Assembly: GCF_007830455.1 (NCBI RefSeq)
Contig: NZ_VLLB01000003.1
Span: 496,001-560,000, forward strand
Source: Pseudoduganella lurida
Lineage (GTDB): Bacteria; Pseudomonadota; Gammaproteobacteria; Burkholderiales; Burkholderiaceae_D
Direction: 5' to 3'
Length of the DNA: 64,000 bases
Positions 39,604 through 49,366 of this stretch are shown here, one piece after another (the stretch's first letter is position 1; the number at the start of each line of letters is the position of its first letter). The position numbers were made by a program, and so were the translations under genes. Below the pieces are notes generated by a model. It did no database searches. It was given only the letters and a program-made list of their open reading frames with translations, and had not been told where the DNA came from.

Positions 39604-42600
39604 GTCCATCGACACCATTCATCCGCCGCCCCGTCGCCACGTCGCTGCTGATGCTGGCGATCGTGCTGGCGGGCCTGGTGGGCTTCAAGCTGCTGCCGCT
39701 GTCCGCATTGCCGCAAGTCGATTTCCCCACCATCCAGGTGCAGACGCTGTATCCAGGCGCCAGTCCGGAAGTGATGGCGCAGACGGTGACCGCGCCGCTG
39801 GAACGCCAGTTCGGCCAGATGTCCGGCCTGCAGCGCATGAGCTCCACCAGCGCCGCCGGCGTCTCCATCATCACGCTGCAGTTCGGCCTGGGCCAGACGC
39901 TCGACGTGGCCGAGCAGGAAGTGCAGGCCGCGATCAACGCGGGCGGCTCGCTGCTGCCCACGGATCTGCCGGCGCCGCCCGTCTACGCCAAGGTCAATCC
40001 GGCCGATGCGCCCGTGCTGACGCTGGCCATCACGTCCGACACGATGCCGCTGACGGAAGTGCAGAACATCGTCAACACGCGCCTGGCCCTGAAGATCAGC
40101 CAGGTCACCGGCGTGGGCCTGGTCTCCCTCTCGGGTGGCCAGCGGCCCGCCGTGCGCATCCAGGCCGACACGCTGGCACTGGCCAGCTACGGCCTCGGTC
40201 TCGACACGCTGCGCACCGCCATCACGAACGCCAACGCCAACAGCGCCAAGGGCTCGTTCGACGGCCCTACGCGCTCGTTCACCATCAACGCGAACGACCA
40301 GTTGCTGACCGCCGCCGATTACCAGAGCCTGATCGTCGCCTACAAGAACGGCGCACCGGTGCGTCTCACCGACGTGGCGAAGGTCGTCGACAGCGCCGAG
40401 AACATCAAGCTGGGCGCCTGGGCCAACATGAAGCCGGCCATCATCCTGAACGTGCAGCGCCAGCCGGGCGCCAACGTGATCGCCACGGTGGACGCCATCA
40501 AGGCACGCCTGCCCGAGCTGCAGGCCGGCCTGCCCAGCGCGCTGCGCGTCGACGTGCTGAGCGACCGCACCACCGGCATCCGCGCTTCCGTCGAACACGT
40601 GGAGATCGAACTGGTGCTGGCCGTGCTGATGGTGGTGCTGGTGATCTTCCTGTTCCTGCACGATGTGCGGGCGACCGTCATCGCCAGCCTGTCCGTGCCG
40701 ATCTCGCTGATCGGCACCTGCGGCGTGATGTACCTGATGGGCTACAGCCTGAACAACCTGTCGCTGATGGCGCTCACGATCGCCACCGGCTTCGTGGTCG
40801 ACGATGCGATCGTCATGATCGAGAACATCGCGCGCTATATCGAGGAGGGCGAAACGCCGATGGCTGCCGCGCTGAAGGGCGCCAGCCAGATCGGCTTCAC
40901 CATCATCTCGCTGACCGTGTCGCTGATCGCCGTGCTGATCCCGCTGCTGTTCATGGGCGACGTGGTGGGGCGCCTGTTCCGCGAATTCGCCGTCACGCTG
41001 TCGATCACGATCCTGATCTCCGCCGTGGTGTCGCTGACGCTGGTGCCGATGATGTCCGGCCGCTGGCTCAAGTCGCACCATGACGACAAGCCGAACAGCT
41101 TCGGCGGCCGGGTGCAGCACTTCTTCGACTGGGTGATCGGCCACTACGACCGCTCGCTGCAGTGGGTGCTGCTGCGCCAGGGGCTGACGCTGGTCGTCGC
41201 ATTGGCCACGCTGGTGCTGACCGCCGTGCTGTACATGCTGATCCCGAAAGGCTTGTTCCCCACGCAGGACACGGGCCAGCTGCAGGCCCGCATCGAAACG
41301 GCGCAGGCCGTATCGTACGACCGCATGGCCGAGCTGCAGCAGCAGGCGGCGCGCGAGATCCTGAAGGATCCGGACGTGCAGTCGCTCAGCTCCCTCGTCG
41401 GCGTGGATGCGGCCAACAACACGATGCTCCACACGGGCAGCATGCTGATCAACCTGAAGCACGATCGCGGCGACCAGCCGGAGATCATGGAGCGGCTGCG
41501 GCAGCGCGTCGCCAACGTCGCCGGCGTGCGCATCTACCTGCAGCCGACCCAGGACCTGACGATCGATGCGGAGACGGGTCCCACGCAGTTCCGCGTATCG
41601 ATCGAAGGCGCCGACACGGCCACCGTCACCGAGTGGGCCAACAAGCTGGCCACGCAGATGGCGAAGAAGGCGCAGCTGCGCAACGTGGTATCCGATGCCG
41701 GGGCCACCGGTGCCGCAGCCTACGTCAATATCGACCGCGACACTGCTTCTCGTTTATCCATCACGGCGTCGGCCATCGACGATGCGCTGTACAGCGCATT
41801 CGGCCAGCGCATCGTCTCCACCATCTTCACGGAGACCAACCAGTACCGCGTGATCCTCGAATCGGCCCCGGGCCTGCTGACCACGCCGCAGTCGCTGGGC
41901 GACCTGCAGATCCGCACCGGCGGCGGCAGGCCCACGCCGCTGTCGGCCGTCGCCGAGATCGTCGAGAAGCCGGCGCCGCTGCAGATCACGCACGTGGCGC
42001 AGTATCCGGCCACCACGCTCGGCTTCGATACGGCCGATGGCGTGTCGCTGGGCCGCGCCGTGGAATCGATCCGCGAGGCGGCAGACGAGATCAAGCTGCC
42101 CGGTGCCGTCACGCTGACCTTCCTCGGTGCGGCGGGCGCCTACCAGGCGTCGCTGACCAACCAGCTGTGGCTGATCCTGGCAGCGGTGGTCTGCGTGTAC
42201 ATCGTGCTGGGCGTGCTGTATGAAAGCTATATCCATCCGCTGACGATCCTGTCCACGCTGCCCTCGGCCGGCGTCGGCGCGCTGCTGGCGCTGATGGTGT
42301 TCGGCCAGGACCTGGGCGTGATCGGCATCATCGGCATCATCCTTCTCATTGGTATCGTGAAGAAGAACGCCATCATGATGATCGACTTCGCCATCGAGGC
42401 CGAACGCGATGGCGGCAAGCCGCCGCAGGAAGCGATCCACCAGGCGGCGCTGCTGCGCTTCCGGCCGATCCTGATGACGACCTTGGCGGCGCTGTTTGCC
42501 GCCGTGCCGCTGATGCTGGGCTTCGGCGAGGGCGCCGAGCTGCGCCGGCCGCTGGGCCTGGCCATCTTCGGCGGCCTGCTGGTAAGTCAGCTGCTGACGC

Positions 42601-42722
42601 TGTACACGACGCCGGTGATCTATCTCGCCTTCGACCGCCTGGGTCAGCGCTTCGGCAGGAAACCTGACCAGCGCGCAGGCGACCAGGATCCACGTCACAG
42701 CGCCGACGGAGCCGTGTCGTGA
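39600..42722 (+). CDS. RND multidrug efflux permease, MdtB-like
   Basis: This 1040-residue inner-membrane proton/drug antiporter of the HAE1 family has twelve helices and two large periplasmic loops. Visible motifs include the start [33 protein letters not shown] with the paired aspartates of helix 4, and [16 protein letters not shown]. Together with the different permease encoded next it matches the heteromeric MdtABC arrangement, in which B and C assemble as a mixed trimer. It overlaps both neighbours by four bases. Confidence 0.92.
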   Translation: MSPSTPFIRRPVATSLLMLAIVLAGLVGFKLLPLSALPQVDFPTIQVQTLYPGASPEVMAQTVTAPLERQFGQMSGLQRMSSTSAAGVSIITLQFGLGQTLDVAEQEVQAAINAGGSLLPTDLPAPPVYAKVNPADAPVLTLAITSDTMPLTEVQNIVNTRLALKISQVTGVGLVSLSGGQRPAVRIQADTLALASYGLGLDTLRTAITNANANSAKGSFDGPTRSFTINANDQLLTAADYQSLIVAYKNGAPVRLTDVAKVVDSAENIKLGAWANMKPAIILNVQRQPGANVIATVDAIKARLPELQAGLPSALRVDVLSDRTTGIRASVEHVEIELVLAVLMVVLVIFLFLHDVRATVIASLSVPISLIGTCGVMYLMGYSLNNLSLMALTIATGFVVDDAIVMIENIARYIEEGETPMAAALKGASQIGFTIISLTVSLIAVLIPLLFMGDVVGRLFREFAVTLSITILISAVVSLTLVPMMSGRWLKSHHDDKPNSFGGRVQHFFDWVIGHYDRSLQWVLLRQGLTLVVALATLVLTAVLYMLIPKGLFPTQDTGQLQARIETAQAVSYDRMAELQQQAAREILKDPDVQSLSSLVGVDAANNTMLHTGSMLINLKHDRGDQPEIMERLRQRVANVAGVRIYLQPTQDLTIDAETGPTQFRVSIEGADTATVTEWANKLATQMAKKAQLRNVVSDAGATGAAAYVNIDRDTASRLSITASAIDDALYSAFGQRIVSTIFTETNQYRVILESAPGLLTTPQSLGDLQIRTGGGRPTPLSAVAEIVEKPAPLQITHVAQYPATTLGFDTADGVSLGRAVESIREAADEIKLPGAVTLTFLGAAGAYQASLTNQLWLILAAVVCVYIVLGVLYESYIHPLTILSTLPSAGVGALLALMVFGQDLGVIGIIGIILLIGIVKKNAIMMIDFAIEAERDGGKPPQEAIHQAALLRFRPILMTTLAALFAAVPLMLGFGEGAELRRPLGLAIFGGLLVSQLLTLYTTPVIYLAFDRLGQRFGRKPDQRAGDQDPRHSADGAVS

Positions 42723-45700
42723 ACCTGTCCGAACCGTTCGTCCGCCGTCCCATCGCCACCGTCCTGCTGACGATCGGCCTGGCGCTGGCCGGCATTGCCG
42801 CGTTCTTCGTGCTGCCCGTGTCGCCGCTGCCGCAGGTCGATTTCCCCGCCATCTCGGTGAGCGCCAGCCTGCCGGGCGCCAGTCCCGACACGATGGCCAG
42901 CAGCGTCGCCACGCCGCTGGAGCGAAGGCTGGGCGTGATCGCCGGCGTCAACGAGATGACGTCCAGCTCGTCCAGCGGCTCGGCGCGCGTCAACCTGCAG
43001 TTCGACCTGAACCGCAATATCGATGCGGCCGCGCGCGAAGTGCAGGCGGCCATCAATGCCTCGCGCGCCGACCTGCCGGCCACGCTGAAGAGCAATCCGA
43101 CCTACCGCAAGATGAATCCGTCCGATGCGCCAGTGATCATCCTGGCGCTCACGTCGCCCACCCGCACGCCGGGCCAGGTGTACGAGGCCGTGTCGAACAT
43201 CGTGTCGCAGAAGCTGGCGCAGGTGAAGGGCGTGGGCGACGTGGAGATCGGCGGCGGCTCGCTGCCCGCCGTGCGCGTGGAGCTGCTGCCCTACCAGCTG
43301 AACCAGTACGGCGTGTCGACGGAAGACGTGCGCGCCGCCATCCAGGCCACCAACGCCAACCGGCCGCGCGGCGCGCTGGAAGGCGAAGGGCGCCGCCTGC
43401 AGATCTACTCGGCGCCGAGCACGGCGACGGGCGGGCGCAGCGCCGCCGACTACCGCGACCTGGTGGTCGCCTGGCGCAACAACGCCGCGATCCGCCTGCG
43501 CGACGTGGCCACCGTGGAGGACGGGCCGGAAAACAAGAACACGCTCGGCCTGTTCAATGGCCAGCCGGCCGTGATCGTGCTGATCACGCGCCAGCCGGGC
43601 GCCAACATCATCGAGACGGTGGACAGCGTGCGCGCGCTGCTGCCGCAACTGCGCGAGCAGCTGCCGCAGGACATCACGGTCTCCGTCGCCTCGGATAGCA
43701 CCAACTCGATCCGCTCGTCGCTGCACGAGATCGAGGCCACGCTGGTGATCTCCGTGGTCCTGGTGGTGCTGGTGGTCAGCGCGTTCCTGCGCAGCGCCGT
43801 CGCCACGATCATCCCGGCGATCGCCACCATCGTCTCGCTGCTGGGCACCTTCGGCGTGATGTATATGTTGGGCTTCTCGCTGAACAACCTGTCGCTGATG
43901 GCGCTGACGGTGGCCACCGGCTTCGTGGTCGACGATGCCATTGTTGTGCTGGAAAACACGGCGCGCCACGTGGAGGAGGGCATGGACCGCTTCAAGGCCG
44001 CGCTGCTGGGCGCCCGCGAAGTGGGCTTCACCGTGCTGTCGATCAGCCTGTCGCTGGTGGCCGTGTTCATTCCGCTGCTGTTCATGGGCGGCCAGGTGGG
44101 CCGGCTGTTCCGCGAGTTCGCCGTCACGCTGTCGGCCGCCGTGATGATCTCGCTCGTCATCTCGCTGACCACCACGCCGATGATGTGCGCCTGGCTGCTC
44201 AAGTCCGAAAAGGACCGCAAGCCGCCCGGCCGCATCTCGCGCGCGTTCGAACGCTCGTTCCTGTGGATGCAGCGGGTCTACGAGCACGCGCTGGACTGGG
44301 CGCTGCACAGCGTCTGGCTGGTGATGCTGATCCTCGTGTTCGTCATTGGCCTGAACGTGTTCCTGTTCGCCGCCGCGCCGAAGGGCTTCTTCCCGCAGCA
44401 GGACACGGGCCAGATCCAGGGCGGCATGCGGGCCGACCAGAGCATTTCGTTCCAGGCCATGCAGCAGAAGCTGCGGCAACTGGTGGACATCATCCGCAAG
44501 GATCCGGCAGTCGACACCGTCGTCGGCTTCACGGGCGGCTCGCGGGCCGGTGGCGGCTTCATGTTCGTCAACCTGAAGCCGGCGTCGGAACGCACCGAGG
44601 CCGGGCAGGCCGTGATCGCGCGCCTGCGGCCGCAGCTGGCCAAGGTGACGGGCGTGTCGCTGTTCCTCAATCCCGTGCAGGACCTGCGCATGGGAGGGCG
44701 GTCCAGCAATTCCACTTACCAGTACACGCTCAAGAGCGATAACCGGGCGGACCTGAAGAACTGGGCGTCGAAGCTGGCGGACGCGATGAAGAACCAGGTG
44801 GAACTCACCGACATCGACACGGACCAGCAGGACAACGGCGTCGAGACGTTCGTGACGATCGACAAGGAGACGGCATCGCGGCTGGGCATGAGCGTGAAGG
44901 ATGTCGACAACGCGCTGTACAACGCCTTCGGCCAGCGCCAGGTCGCCACGATCTACGATGAGCTGAACCAGTACAAGGTGGTGATGGAAGTGGCGCAGCA
45001 ATATGCGCAGAGCCCGGAAGCGCTGCGCGACGTGTACGTGCCGAGCAAGGCGGCCGGCACGGTGAGCACAAGCACGAGCACGAGCGGCACCGACGTGAGC
45101 ACGACCGCCGGCGGCACCAACGCGTCCACCAACAATGCGCAGGGCCAGCGCGACACGTCCACGGGTGCCGCGCTGTCCACGGCGGCGGCGCCGATGGTGC
45201 CCCTGTCCGGCATCGCCAGCTTTGCCGAGAGTTCCACGCCCACCTCCGTCAACCACGAGGATGGCGAGCTGTCGACGACGATCTCGTTCAACCTGGCCGA
45301 AGGCGTGAGCCTGGGCGAAGGGCAGGCCGCCGTGAAGCAGGCCGAAGCCGACATCGCCATGCCGAACAATGTGCGCGGCAGCTACGCGGGCCAGGCCAAG
45401 CAGGCGGAGGAATCGAACAAGCAGCAGCCTCTGCTGATCCTGGCCGCCATCGTCGTCATCTACATCGTGCTGGGCATCCTGTACGAAAGCCTGGTGCACC
45501 CGGTGACGGTGCTCTCGACCCTGCCGTCGGCCGGCGTGGGCGCCGTGCTGGCGCTGCTGCTGTTCCGCATGGAGTTTTCCATCATCGCCCTGATCGGCGT
45601 GTTCCTGCTGATCGGGATCGTGAAGAAGAACGCCATCCTGATCATCGACTTCGCGCTGGAAGCGGAGCGGGCACGGGGCATCTCCGCCATCGAGGCGGTG

Positions 45701-45976
45701 CGCGAGGCCTGCCTGCTGCGCTTCCGCCCGATCCTGATGACGACGCTGGCCGCCGCGCTCGGTGCGCTGCCGCTGGCGATCGGTTTCGGCGAAGGCTCGG
45801 AACTGCGCCAGCCGCTGGGCATCGCCATCATCGGCGGCCTGGTGGCCAGCCAGCTGCTGACATTGCTGACCACGCCGGTCGTCTACATCCTGATGGACAA
45901 GCTGCGTTCGCGCGGCGCCGAAGAACAACAACTGAGCCGCACCCATGCCGGGGACGCGGCCGTGACCACGCCATGA
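42719..45976 (+). CDS. RND multidrug efflux permease, MdtC-like, with low-complexity insertion
   Basis: This 1085-residue second RND permease of the operon begins with GTG overlapping the previous stop. Conserved features are [34 protein letters not shown] and [17 protein letters not shown]. Compared with usual MdtC proteins of about 1025 residues there is an extra Ser/Thr/Gly-rich stretch at about 782-825 (bases 45062-45190), in the second periplasmic loop. The pump core is intact on both sides. It is the likely partner of the preceding permease. Confidence 0.92.
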   Translation: MNLSEPFVRRPIATVLLTIGLALAGIAAFFVLPVSPLPQVDFPAISVSASLPGASPDTMASSVATPLERRLGVIAGVNEMTSSSSSGSARVNLQFDLNRNIDAAAREVQAAINASRADLPATLKSNPTYRKMNPSDAPVIILALTSPTRTPGQVYEAVSNIVSQKLAQVKGVGDVEIGGGSLPAVRVELLPYQLNQYGVSTEDVRAAIQATNANRPRGALEGEGRRLQIYSAPSTATGGRSAADYRDLVVAWRNNAAIRLRDVATVEDGPENKNTLGLFNGQPAVIVLITRQPGANIIETVDSVRALLPQLREQLPQDITVSVASDSTNSIRSSLHEIEATLVISVVLVVLVVSAFLRSAVATIIPAIATIVSLLGTFGVMYMLGFSLNNLSLMALTVATGFVVDDAIVVLENTARHVEEGMDRFKAALLGAREVGFTVLSISLSLVAVFIPLLFMGGQVGRLFREFAVTLSAAVMISLVISLTTTPMMCAWLLKSEKDRKPPGRISRAFERSFLWMQRVYEHALDWALHSVWLVMLILVFVIGLNVFLFAAAPKGFFPQQDTGQIQGGMRADQSISFQAMQQKLRQLVDIIRKDPAVDTVVGFTGGSRAGGGFMFVNLKPASERTEAGQAVIARLRPQLAKVTGVSLFLNPVQDLRMGGRSSNSTYQYTLKSDNRADLKNWASKLADAMKNQVELTDIDTDQQDNGVETFVTIDKETASRLGMSVKDVDNALYNAFGQRQVATIYDELNQYKVVMEVAQQYAQSPEALRDVYVPSKAAGTVSTSTSTSGTDVSTTAGGTNASTNNAQGQRDTSTGAALSTAAAPMVPLSGIASFAESSTPTSVNHEDGELSTTISFNLAEGVSLGEGQAAVKQAEADIAMPNNVRGSYAGQAKQAEESNKQQPLLILAAIVVIYIVLGILYESLVHPVTVLSTLPSAGVGAVLALLLFRMEFSIIALIGVFLLIGIVKKNAILIIDFALEAERARGISAIEAVREACLLRFRPILMTTLAAALGALPLAIGFGEGSELRQPLGIAIIGGLVASQLLTLLTTPVVYILMDKLRSRGAEEQQLSRTHAGDAAVTTP

Positions 45977-47391
45977 AACGATCGATGAACTTACGCTACA
46001 ACGTCTTTGCATTAGCTGCCATCGCCGCCCTGAGCGCCGGCTGCGCGGTCGGCCCGAAGTATGAAGTGCCCACGTCCGCCGCCAATACGGTGCCGGCCAC
46101 GTTCAAGGAGCAGCAGGGCTGGACCCAGGCGGCGCCGGCCGATGCGCTGGAGCGGGGGCCGTGGTGGACGCTGTTCGGCGACCCCGTGCTCGACGAGCTG
46201 GCCGCCAGCATCGAGGTGAACAACCAGAACGTGGCGCTGGCCGCCGCCCAGTATGCGCAGGCGCGCGCCGTGGTCGCCGAGCAGCGCGCATCGCTGTTCC
46301 CGACCGTGAGCCTGGACGGTAGCGGCACCCGCTCCGGCGGCCGCGGCACGGGCCAGACGGCCAACAACTACCGCGTCGATATCGGCGGCAGCTGGGAACC
46401 GGACATCTGGGGCCGGCTGCGCGCCGGCGTGACGGGCGCGCAGGCCAGTGCCCAGGCCAGTGCCGCGGAACTGGCGTCGGCGCGGCTGTCCGCGCAGGGC
46501 GAGCTGGTGGCCAACTACATCGGCCTGCGCCAGGCGGACGTGGAAAAGCAGATCTACGATACGACGACGGAAGGCTACGAGCGCGTGCTGCAGATCACGC
46601 AGAACCGCTTCGATGCCGGCGTCACCGCGCGCTCCGACCTGCTGCAGGCGCAGACGCAGCTGGCCAGTGCCCGCGCCGACCAGCTGACGGCGATCCGCCA
46701 GCGCGCCGTGTACGAACACGCCATCGCCGTCCTGCTGGGCAAGGCGCCATCGGAATTCTCGCTGGCGCCGGCACCGTGGACGGTGACCGTGCCGGAAGTA
46801 CCGCTGGGCGTGCCGTCCACGCTGCTGCAGCGCCGGCCCGACATCGCCGCGGCGGAGCGCCGCGTGGCCGTCGCCAACGAGAACATCGGCATCGCCCGCG
46901 CCGCCTATTTTCCTTCGCTGAACCTGTCCGCCTCCTACGGCTACGGCAGCAGCTCGGTGGGCGGCCTGTTCAACGCATCGAACAACCTGTGGTCGCTCGG
47001 TCTGTCCGCTGCGCAGACGCTCTTCGATGCCGGCGCCATCGCCGCCCGTGTCGAGCAGACGAAGGCGGCGCGGGACGCCACCATCGCCCAGTACCGCCAG
47101 ACGGTACTGAACGCCTTCGCCGACGTGGAAGACCAGCTGGCCGCCACCCGCGCGCTGGCCGCACAGCAGGAACTGCGCCGCCAGGCCTCGGAAGCGGCCG
47201 ACCAGGTCGAACAGCAGATGATCAACCGTTATCGGGCCGGGCAGGTGAACTACACCGAGGTCGTAAACGCGCAGGTGACGGCGCTGTCGGCGCGCCGCGC
47301 GCTGATCCAGGTGCAGGCGGACCGGCAGACCACCGCGGTAGCTCTGATACAGTCGCTGGGTGGCGGCTGGAGCGCGGGCGGGCTGCAGTAG
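45973..47391 (+). CDS. Outer-membrane efflux lipoprotein, NodT/OprM family
   Basis: This 472-residue TolC-type channel subunit completes the tripartite pump. It has a lipoprotein signal with lipobox LSAGC (C24), followed by VGPKYEVP as in NodT family proteins, and two repeats of long coiled-coil helices. The ATG overlaps the permease stop by four bases, so all four efflux genes are translationally linked. Confidence 0.93.
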   Translation: MKRSMNLRYNVFALAAIAALSAGCAVGPKYEVPTSAANTVPATFKEQQGWTQAAPADALERGPWWTLFGDPVLDELAASIEVNNQNVALAAAQYAQARAVVAEQRASLFPTVSLDGSGTRSGGRGTGQTANNYRVDIGGSWEPDIWGRLRAGVTGAQASAQASAAELASARLSAQGELVANYIGLRQADVEKQIYDTTTEGYERVLQITQNRFDAGVTARSDLLQAQTQLASARADQLTAIRQRAVYEHAIAVLLGKAPSEFSLAPAPWTVTVPEVPLGVPSTLLQRRPDIAAAERRVAVANENIGIARAAYFPSLNLSASYGYGSSSVGGLFNASNNLWSLGLSAAQTLFDAGAIAARVEQTKAARDATIAQYRQTVLNAFADVEDQLAATRALAAQQELRRQASEAADQVEQQMINRYRAGQVNYTEVVNAQVTALSARRALIQVQADRQTTAVALIQSLGGGWSAGGLQ

Positions 47392-47405
47392 AAAGGGAGT
47401 AGAAA

Positions 47406-47465
47406 GGGGATAGGCACCCATTTTCGGGCAACACACGTGTTGCTCGAAAATAGGTGCCTGTCCCC
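47406..47465. repeat. Long hairpin repeat between convergent genes
   Basis: Arms 47406-47434 and 47437-47465 pair over about 28 bases with three mismatches (GGGGATAGGCACC against GGTGCCTGTCCCC), with a minimal loop at CACGTG. It sits between the convergent efflux channel and siderophore-interacting genes, where it could stop both transcripts. A relative lies at 49144-49203. Confidence 0.88.
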
Positions 47466-47472
47466 GATGCCG

Positions 47473-48192
47473 TCAATCCATCCCGCGCTTGCCCGGCGCC
47501 CAATATGCCTTGGCATGCCGCCGCCCGCCATGCAGGCCATGCTGGCGCAGCGCGCGTCCCATCTGCTGGATCGAGCCGGCCTGGCCGGTCAGGATGATGC
47601 CGGCGTTCGCATGCGCTTCCAGCAGCGTCGCCATGCGCGATTGCAGCCCGGCCAGATGGCCGCCGTCGGCGCGCCGCACGCCAATCACCGCATCGCCGAT
47701 ACCCAGCCGATCGCACACCGGCCGCACTGCCGTGTCGTCCGACACCTCCAGCAGCGCGTGGACCTCCTCCTGCGCATCCTTGCGCAGCGCTGCGACAAGG
47801 CCCAGCGACGTCTCGTCGCCGAACACGACCAGGGGGCCGTCCTCCGGCGCGATCGAGCGGCGCGGCCCGGACACGATGCAATCGTCGCCCTTGCGCAGCG
47901 CCCGGGCCCACTGCGTTCCCGGCCCTTCGCCATGCAGGTACACGAGGATGCGCGTGCGCCCATAGGTGGCATCCCAGTCCATCGGCGTGTAGGTGCGCTG
48001 GGTCCAGCCGCCCAGCTGGACCTGGATCTTGTCGCCCGGTGTCCATGCCGCATTGCGCAGCGCGTCGCCGCCCAGCGTGACGAGGCGGAAGGCCGGGCCG
48101 GCTTCCTCGATGCCGGTGATCTTCGCGCGCCGCGTGAACAGCTTGAGGAGCGCCGATTCGAGCAGGCCGGCGCGGGGTGGGGTGTCGTTCAT
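47473..48192 (-). CDS. Siderophore-interacting protein (FAD/NAD(P)H ferric reductase type)
   Basis: This 239-residue cytoplasmic flavoprotein of the SIP family is thought to reduce ferric siderophores to release iron. The FAD-binding RTYTPMDW is visible near residue 80, and the C-terminal WAPGKRGMD resembles the family's ending. The ATG at 48192 gives the family length; the frame continues upstream over the neighbour without similarity. No siderophore biosynthesis genes are in the window. Confidence 0.85.
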   Translation of the reverse strand: MNDTPPRAGLLESALLKLFTRRAKITGIEEAGPAFRLVTLGGDALRNAAWTPGDKIQVQLGGWTQRTYTPMDWDATYGRTRILVYLHGEGPGTQWARALRKGDDCIVSGPRRSIAPEDGPLVVFGDETSLGLVAALRKDAQEEVHALLEVSDDTAVRPVCDRLGIGDAVIGVRRADGGHLAGLQSRMATLLEAHANAGIILTGQAGSIQQMGRALRQHGLHGGRRHAKAYWAPGKRGMD

Positions 48193-48211
48193 GTTTCGTC
48201 TCCGGTGGTGG

Positions 48212-48565
48212 TCAGAGGTCGGGATTCGTCGGCCGGGCTTCGGCATCGCCGCGGCGCGCACGGCGGCCCCAGTGACCCCGGACGTGTTCCTTGAACGCCG
48301 CACGCTCCTCGGCACTCATGCGTTCCCAGCGCCGGTGGTGCTTCCAGCGGCCATGGCCGCCGCCGCCGAACAGGATCTTGCACAGTGCCAGCAGCGCCAG
48401 GGCGTGCCAGTAGCCGATCACCTTCGCGCCGTCGAACAGGGCCGGCATCAGCCAGTTCCACAGCACCATCACCAGCCACACGACGGCGGCCAGCAGGGCG
48501 ATCCAGACGATCGCTTTCAACAGGATTCTCGCAGCGCCGTGGCGCCGCTTGGAGTGGGTCTTCAT
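48212..48565 (-). CDS. Small membrane protein downstream of an ECF sigma factor
   Basis: This 117-residue protein has two likely transmembrane segments (about residues 13-35 and 44-63) and a basic cytoplasmic tail with WERMSAEERAAFKEHVRGHW. It starts 10 bases after the sigma-factor stop. Another in-frame ATG (48589) would overlap that gene. The position suggests an anti-sigma or membrane-sensing partner, but the sequence shows no zinc motif, and I do not recognise the family. Confidence 0.65.
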   Translation of the reverse strand: MKTHSKRRHGAARILLKAIVWIALLAAVVWLVMVLWNWLMPALFDGAKVIGYWHALALLALCKILFGGGGHGRWKHHRRWERMSAEERAAFKEHVRGHWGRRARRGDAEARPTNPDL

Positions 48566-48575
48566 CGTGGTGCTT

Positions 48576-49118
48576 TCAGTCGTCGTCATCGTAAAAAGGT
48601 TGCAGGCGGGCGCGCAGGTGCAGCACGGCGCGCCGCTTCCAGCCCAGCAGCGTGTTGACCTTGATGCCATCGCGCTCGGCCAGTTCGTTGAAGCTCAGGC
48701 CCTCCAGTTCATGCGCGATGAAGACATCGCGTTCGTTGGCGGGCAGTTCCTCCAGCGCGGCGACGATCGCGTCCAGCAGCACCGCCCGCGTGTAGGCCGC
48801 TTCCGGACCGTCGTCGGAGGAGGGCAGGGCGTGATCGAGGAAGCTCTCGTCGGCGGCATCGATCATGGCTTCCGGCAGCGCTTCCTCGCGCTTCTTGCGC
48901 ACCCGGTCGATGATGCGGTTCTGCGCCACCCGCGCCAGCCAGGCGCCCACCTGCTCGATCGGTTCGGGCAGGCTGCAGGCGCGCACGAACTCGTGCAGCA
49001 CGTCCTGCAGGATGTCCTCCGCATCGCCCGGATCGGGTACGCGGCGGCGGATGAAACCGAACAGGCGCTTGCGTTCGCGCGCGACGGTCTCGGTGATGCC
49101 TGGTCTGTGGTCTGTCAT
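48576..49118 (-). CDS. ECF-type RNA polymerase sigma factor
   Basis: This 180-residue sigma factor has region 2 at about residues 15-80 (PGDAEDILQDVLHEFVRAC and IDRVRKKRE) and region 4 at about 125-170 (LPANERDVFIAHELEG and GIKVNTLLGWKRRAVLHLR). The upstream in-frame extension to 49220 runs through a repeat hairpin and is rejected; MTDHRPG at 49118 is the natural start. The downstream small membrane protein may regulate it. The regulon is unknown. Confidence 0.9.
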   Translation of the reverse strand: MTDHRPGITETVARERKRLFGFIRRRVPDPGDAEDILQDVLHEFVRACSLPEPIEQVGAWLARVAQNRIIDRVRKKREEALPEAMIDAADESFLDHALPSSDDGPEAAYTRAVLLDAIVAALEELPANERDVFIAHELEGLSFNELAERDGIKVNTLLGWKRRAVLHLRARLQPFYDDDD

Positions 49119-49143
49119 CAGGGGCGGGAATGGTTTCTCGGAA

Positions 49144-49203
49144 GGGGACAGGCGCCCATTGTCGGGCAACCCCTGTGTTGCCCGAAAATAGGTGGCTGTC
49201 CCC
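49144..49203. repeat. Long hairpin repeat in a divergent promoter region
   Basis: Arms 49144-49170 and 49177-49203 (GGGGACAGGCGCC and GGTGGCTGTCCCC) pair over about 27 bases. The element is about 80 percent like the hairpin at 47406-47465 but lies between the divergent sigma-factor and S46 genes, so it is not simply a shared terminator. Confidence 0.85.
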
Positions 49204-49366
49204 GATGTTGTCGTGTCCATGCAAGGTAAGACGGATCACGCGCCGGAATATTGTGACGAAATCCCGTCCGCAGGCAAAAACCGCCTTCCGGTGCGCGCAC
49301 AAAGGCATTTCCAGGCCGTGGGCGCGGTTATATACTTGCGTCGCTTTTCACAACCGAGGACATACC

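Noticed and set aside
38895..46012. Long open frames on the minus strand opposite the efflux operon
   Set aside because: Both are shadows of the RND permease genes, which have clear motifs on the plus strand.
49119..49220. N-terminal extension of the ECF sigma factor
   Set aside because: It would be encoded by an intergenic repeat hairpin with no sigma similarity; MTDHRPG at 49118 is the natural start.
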